Assembly (NCBI GenBank): GCA_022545875.1
Contig: JAKEIF010000105.1
Coordinates: 1-6,275 of the forward strand
Length of the DNA: 6,275 bases
Source: Nitrososphaera sp.
Lineage (GTDB): Archaea; Thermoproteota; Nitrososphaeria; Nitrososphaerales; Nitrososphaeraceae
Direction: 5' to 3'
Under the pieces are notes generated by a model. It made no database searches and had not been told where the DNA came from. It saw nothing but the letters and a program-made list of their open reading frames with translations. Position 1 is the first letter of the stretch, and every line of letters begins with the position of its first letter. Position numbers and translations under genes: made by a program. This document shows, one piece after another, positions 5,794 to 6,275 of the stretch.

Positions 5794-6275
5794 TTGAAAA
5801 GGGTAAAGTTTGGTTTTACGCAGGGGCTTAATGTTGCAAGGCTCGGACTAGACGAAAACCAGATAATGACTGGATGCCAGATGGCAGACAGACTGGATTA
5901 TGATTCGGTTTGGGCGATGGATCATTCCAATGTTCCGCAGTGGAAAAAAGCAGTTGTCAATGACGCATGGTTGATGCTTGCGGCGATTGGCGCAATTACC
6001 AAAAACGTCGAACTAGGCACATGCGTTACTGATGCGATCAGGAGGCATCCGTCTGCAATCGCGCTGTCAGCGATTACGCTTGACAGGCTAACCCATGGCA
6101 GGGGCATTTTGGGCATTGGCGCCGGTGAGGCTCAAAATGTGGTTGACTTTGGCATAGAGTTCAACAAGCCTGTGACGAAATTCAAAGAGCAACTAGAAGT
6201 GATAGAGCGCCTTTTCAAGTCTGATCCTGATAACCGCGTAAATTATGACGGCCAGTACTACAAGCTCATCAATGC
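5794..6275 (+). CDS. Luciferase-like (LLM) flavin/F420-dependent oxidoreductase, 3'-truncated by window edge
   Basis: The family consists of TIM-barrel oxidoreductases using F420 or FMN. It includes methylene-tetrahydromethanopterin reductase (Mer), F420-dependent glucose-6-phosphate and alcohol dehydrogenases, and alkanal monooxygenases. The 160 complete codons here cover about half of a usual 330-350-residue protein. Visible are the first strand VKFGFTQGL (4-12), DYDSVWAMDHSN (35-46), LGTCVTDAIRRHPSAIA (74-90), where family members bind the cofactor, TLDRLTHGRGILGIGAGEA (95-113) and a following helix KFKEQLEVIERLF. These match the F420-dependent branch, Mer-like or Fgd-like, better than bacterial luciferase, but the substrate cannot be told. 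The TTG at 5794 gives the N-terminus MKRVKFGF, right for the first barrel strand. It is divergent from the small uncharacterised gene and has a promoter rich in inverted repeats. Confidence 0.91.
   Translation, partial: MKRVKFGFTQGLNVARLGLDENQIMTGCQMADRLDYDSVWAMDHSNVPQWKKAVVNDAWLMLAAIGAITKNVELGTCVTDAIRRHPSAIALSAITLDRLTHGRGILGIGAGEAQNVVDFGIEFNKPVTKFKEQLEVIERLFKSDPDNRVNYDGQYYKLIN

Noticed and set aside
1..6275. Mobile element, CRISPR array, tRNA/rRNA or defence system
   Set aside because: I found no transposase or integrase frame, terminal repeats, regularly spaced repeats or cloverleaf sequence. All large frames are metabolic or tRNA-modification genes with uniform composition.

Overview
This window looks chromosomal and archaeal, most likely from an ammonia-oxidising thaumarchaeon of the Nitrososphaera lineage. 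The evidence is moderate GC content with frequent AGG and ATA codons, A/T-rich TATA-type boxes about 25-31 bp upstream of several starts, few Shine-Dalgarno sites, frequent TTG starts, and a stand-alone archaeal Elp3 next to PPOX-type and luciferase-like (F420-type) proteins. The lineage is inferred from protein character, not from a database search.

Layout. Positions 1-2785 hold a minus-strand run read right to left. First is a PPOX/FMN split-barrel protein (2785-2312), then purM for purine synthesis (2280-1231), then elp3 for tRNA wobble-uridine modification (1188 to beyond the left edge, lacking its C-terminal acetyltransferase domain here). Gaps are 31 and 42 bp, but each gene has its own TATA-like box, so they may be single transcripts, an operon, or both. 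From a divergent promoter (2786-2903) the plus strand carries citrate synthase (2904-4106) and, 42 bp later, malic enzyme (4149-5369). The malic enzyme gene overlaps tail-to-tail by 14 bp with a minus-strand gene for a small unrecognised protein (stop at 5356, start at 5655 or 5601). A second divergent intergenic region (5656-5793) has two clean inverted repeats around a TATA box. It leads to a plus-strand luciferase-like, probably F420-dependent oxidoreductase that runs off the right edge (5794-6275).

How the genes fit together. Citrate synthase draws oxaloacetate and acetyl-CoA into the TCA cycle. Malic enzyme withdraws malate to pyruvate, giving NAD(P)H and CO2. Pairing them in one likely operon suggests shared control of the C4/C3 and acetyl-CoA balance. 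The other genes (purine synthesis, tRNA modification, two flavin- or F420-type proteins) are housekeeping or accessory genes with no evident functional link to the pair.

I see no mobile element, CRISPR array, tRNA, rRNA, toxin-antitoxin or defence system, and no stretch longer than 300 bp without a gene. The most interesting unexplained structure is the palindrome-rich divergent promoter at 5656-5793, followed by the small gene beside it with an ambiguous start.
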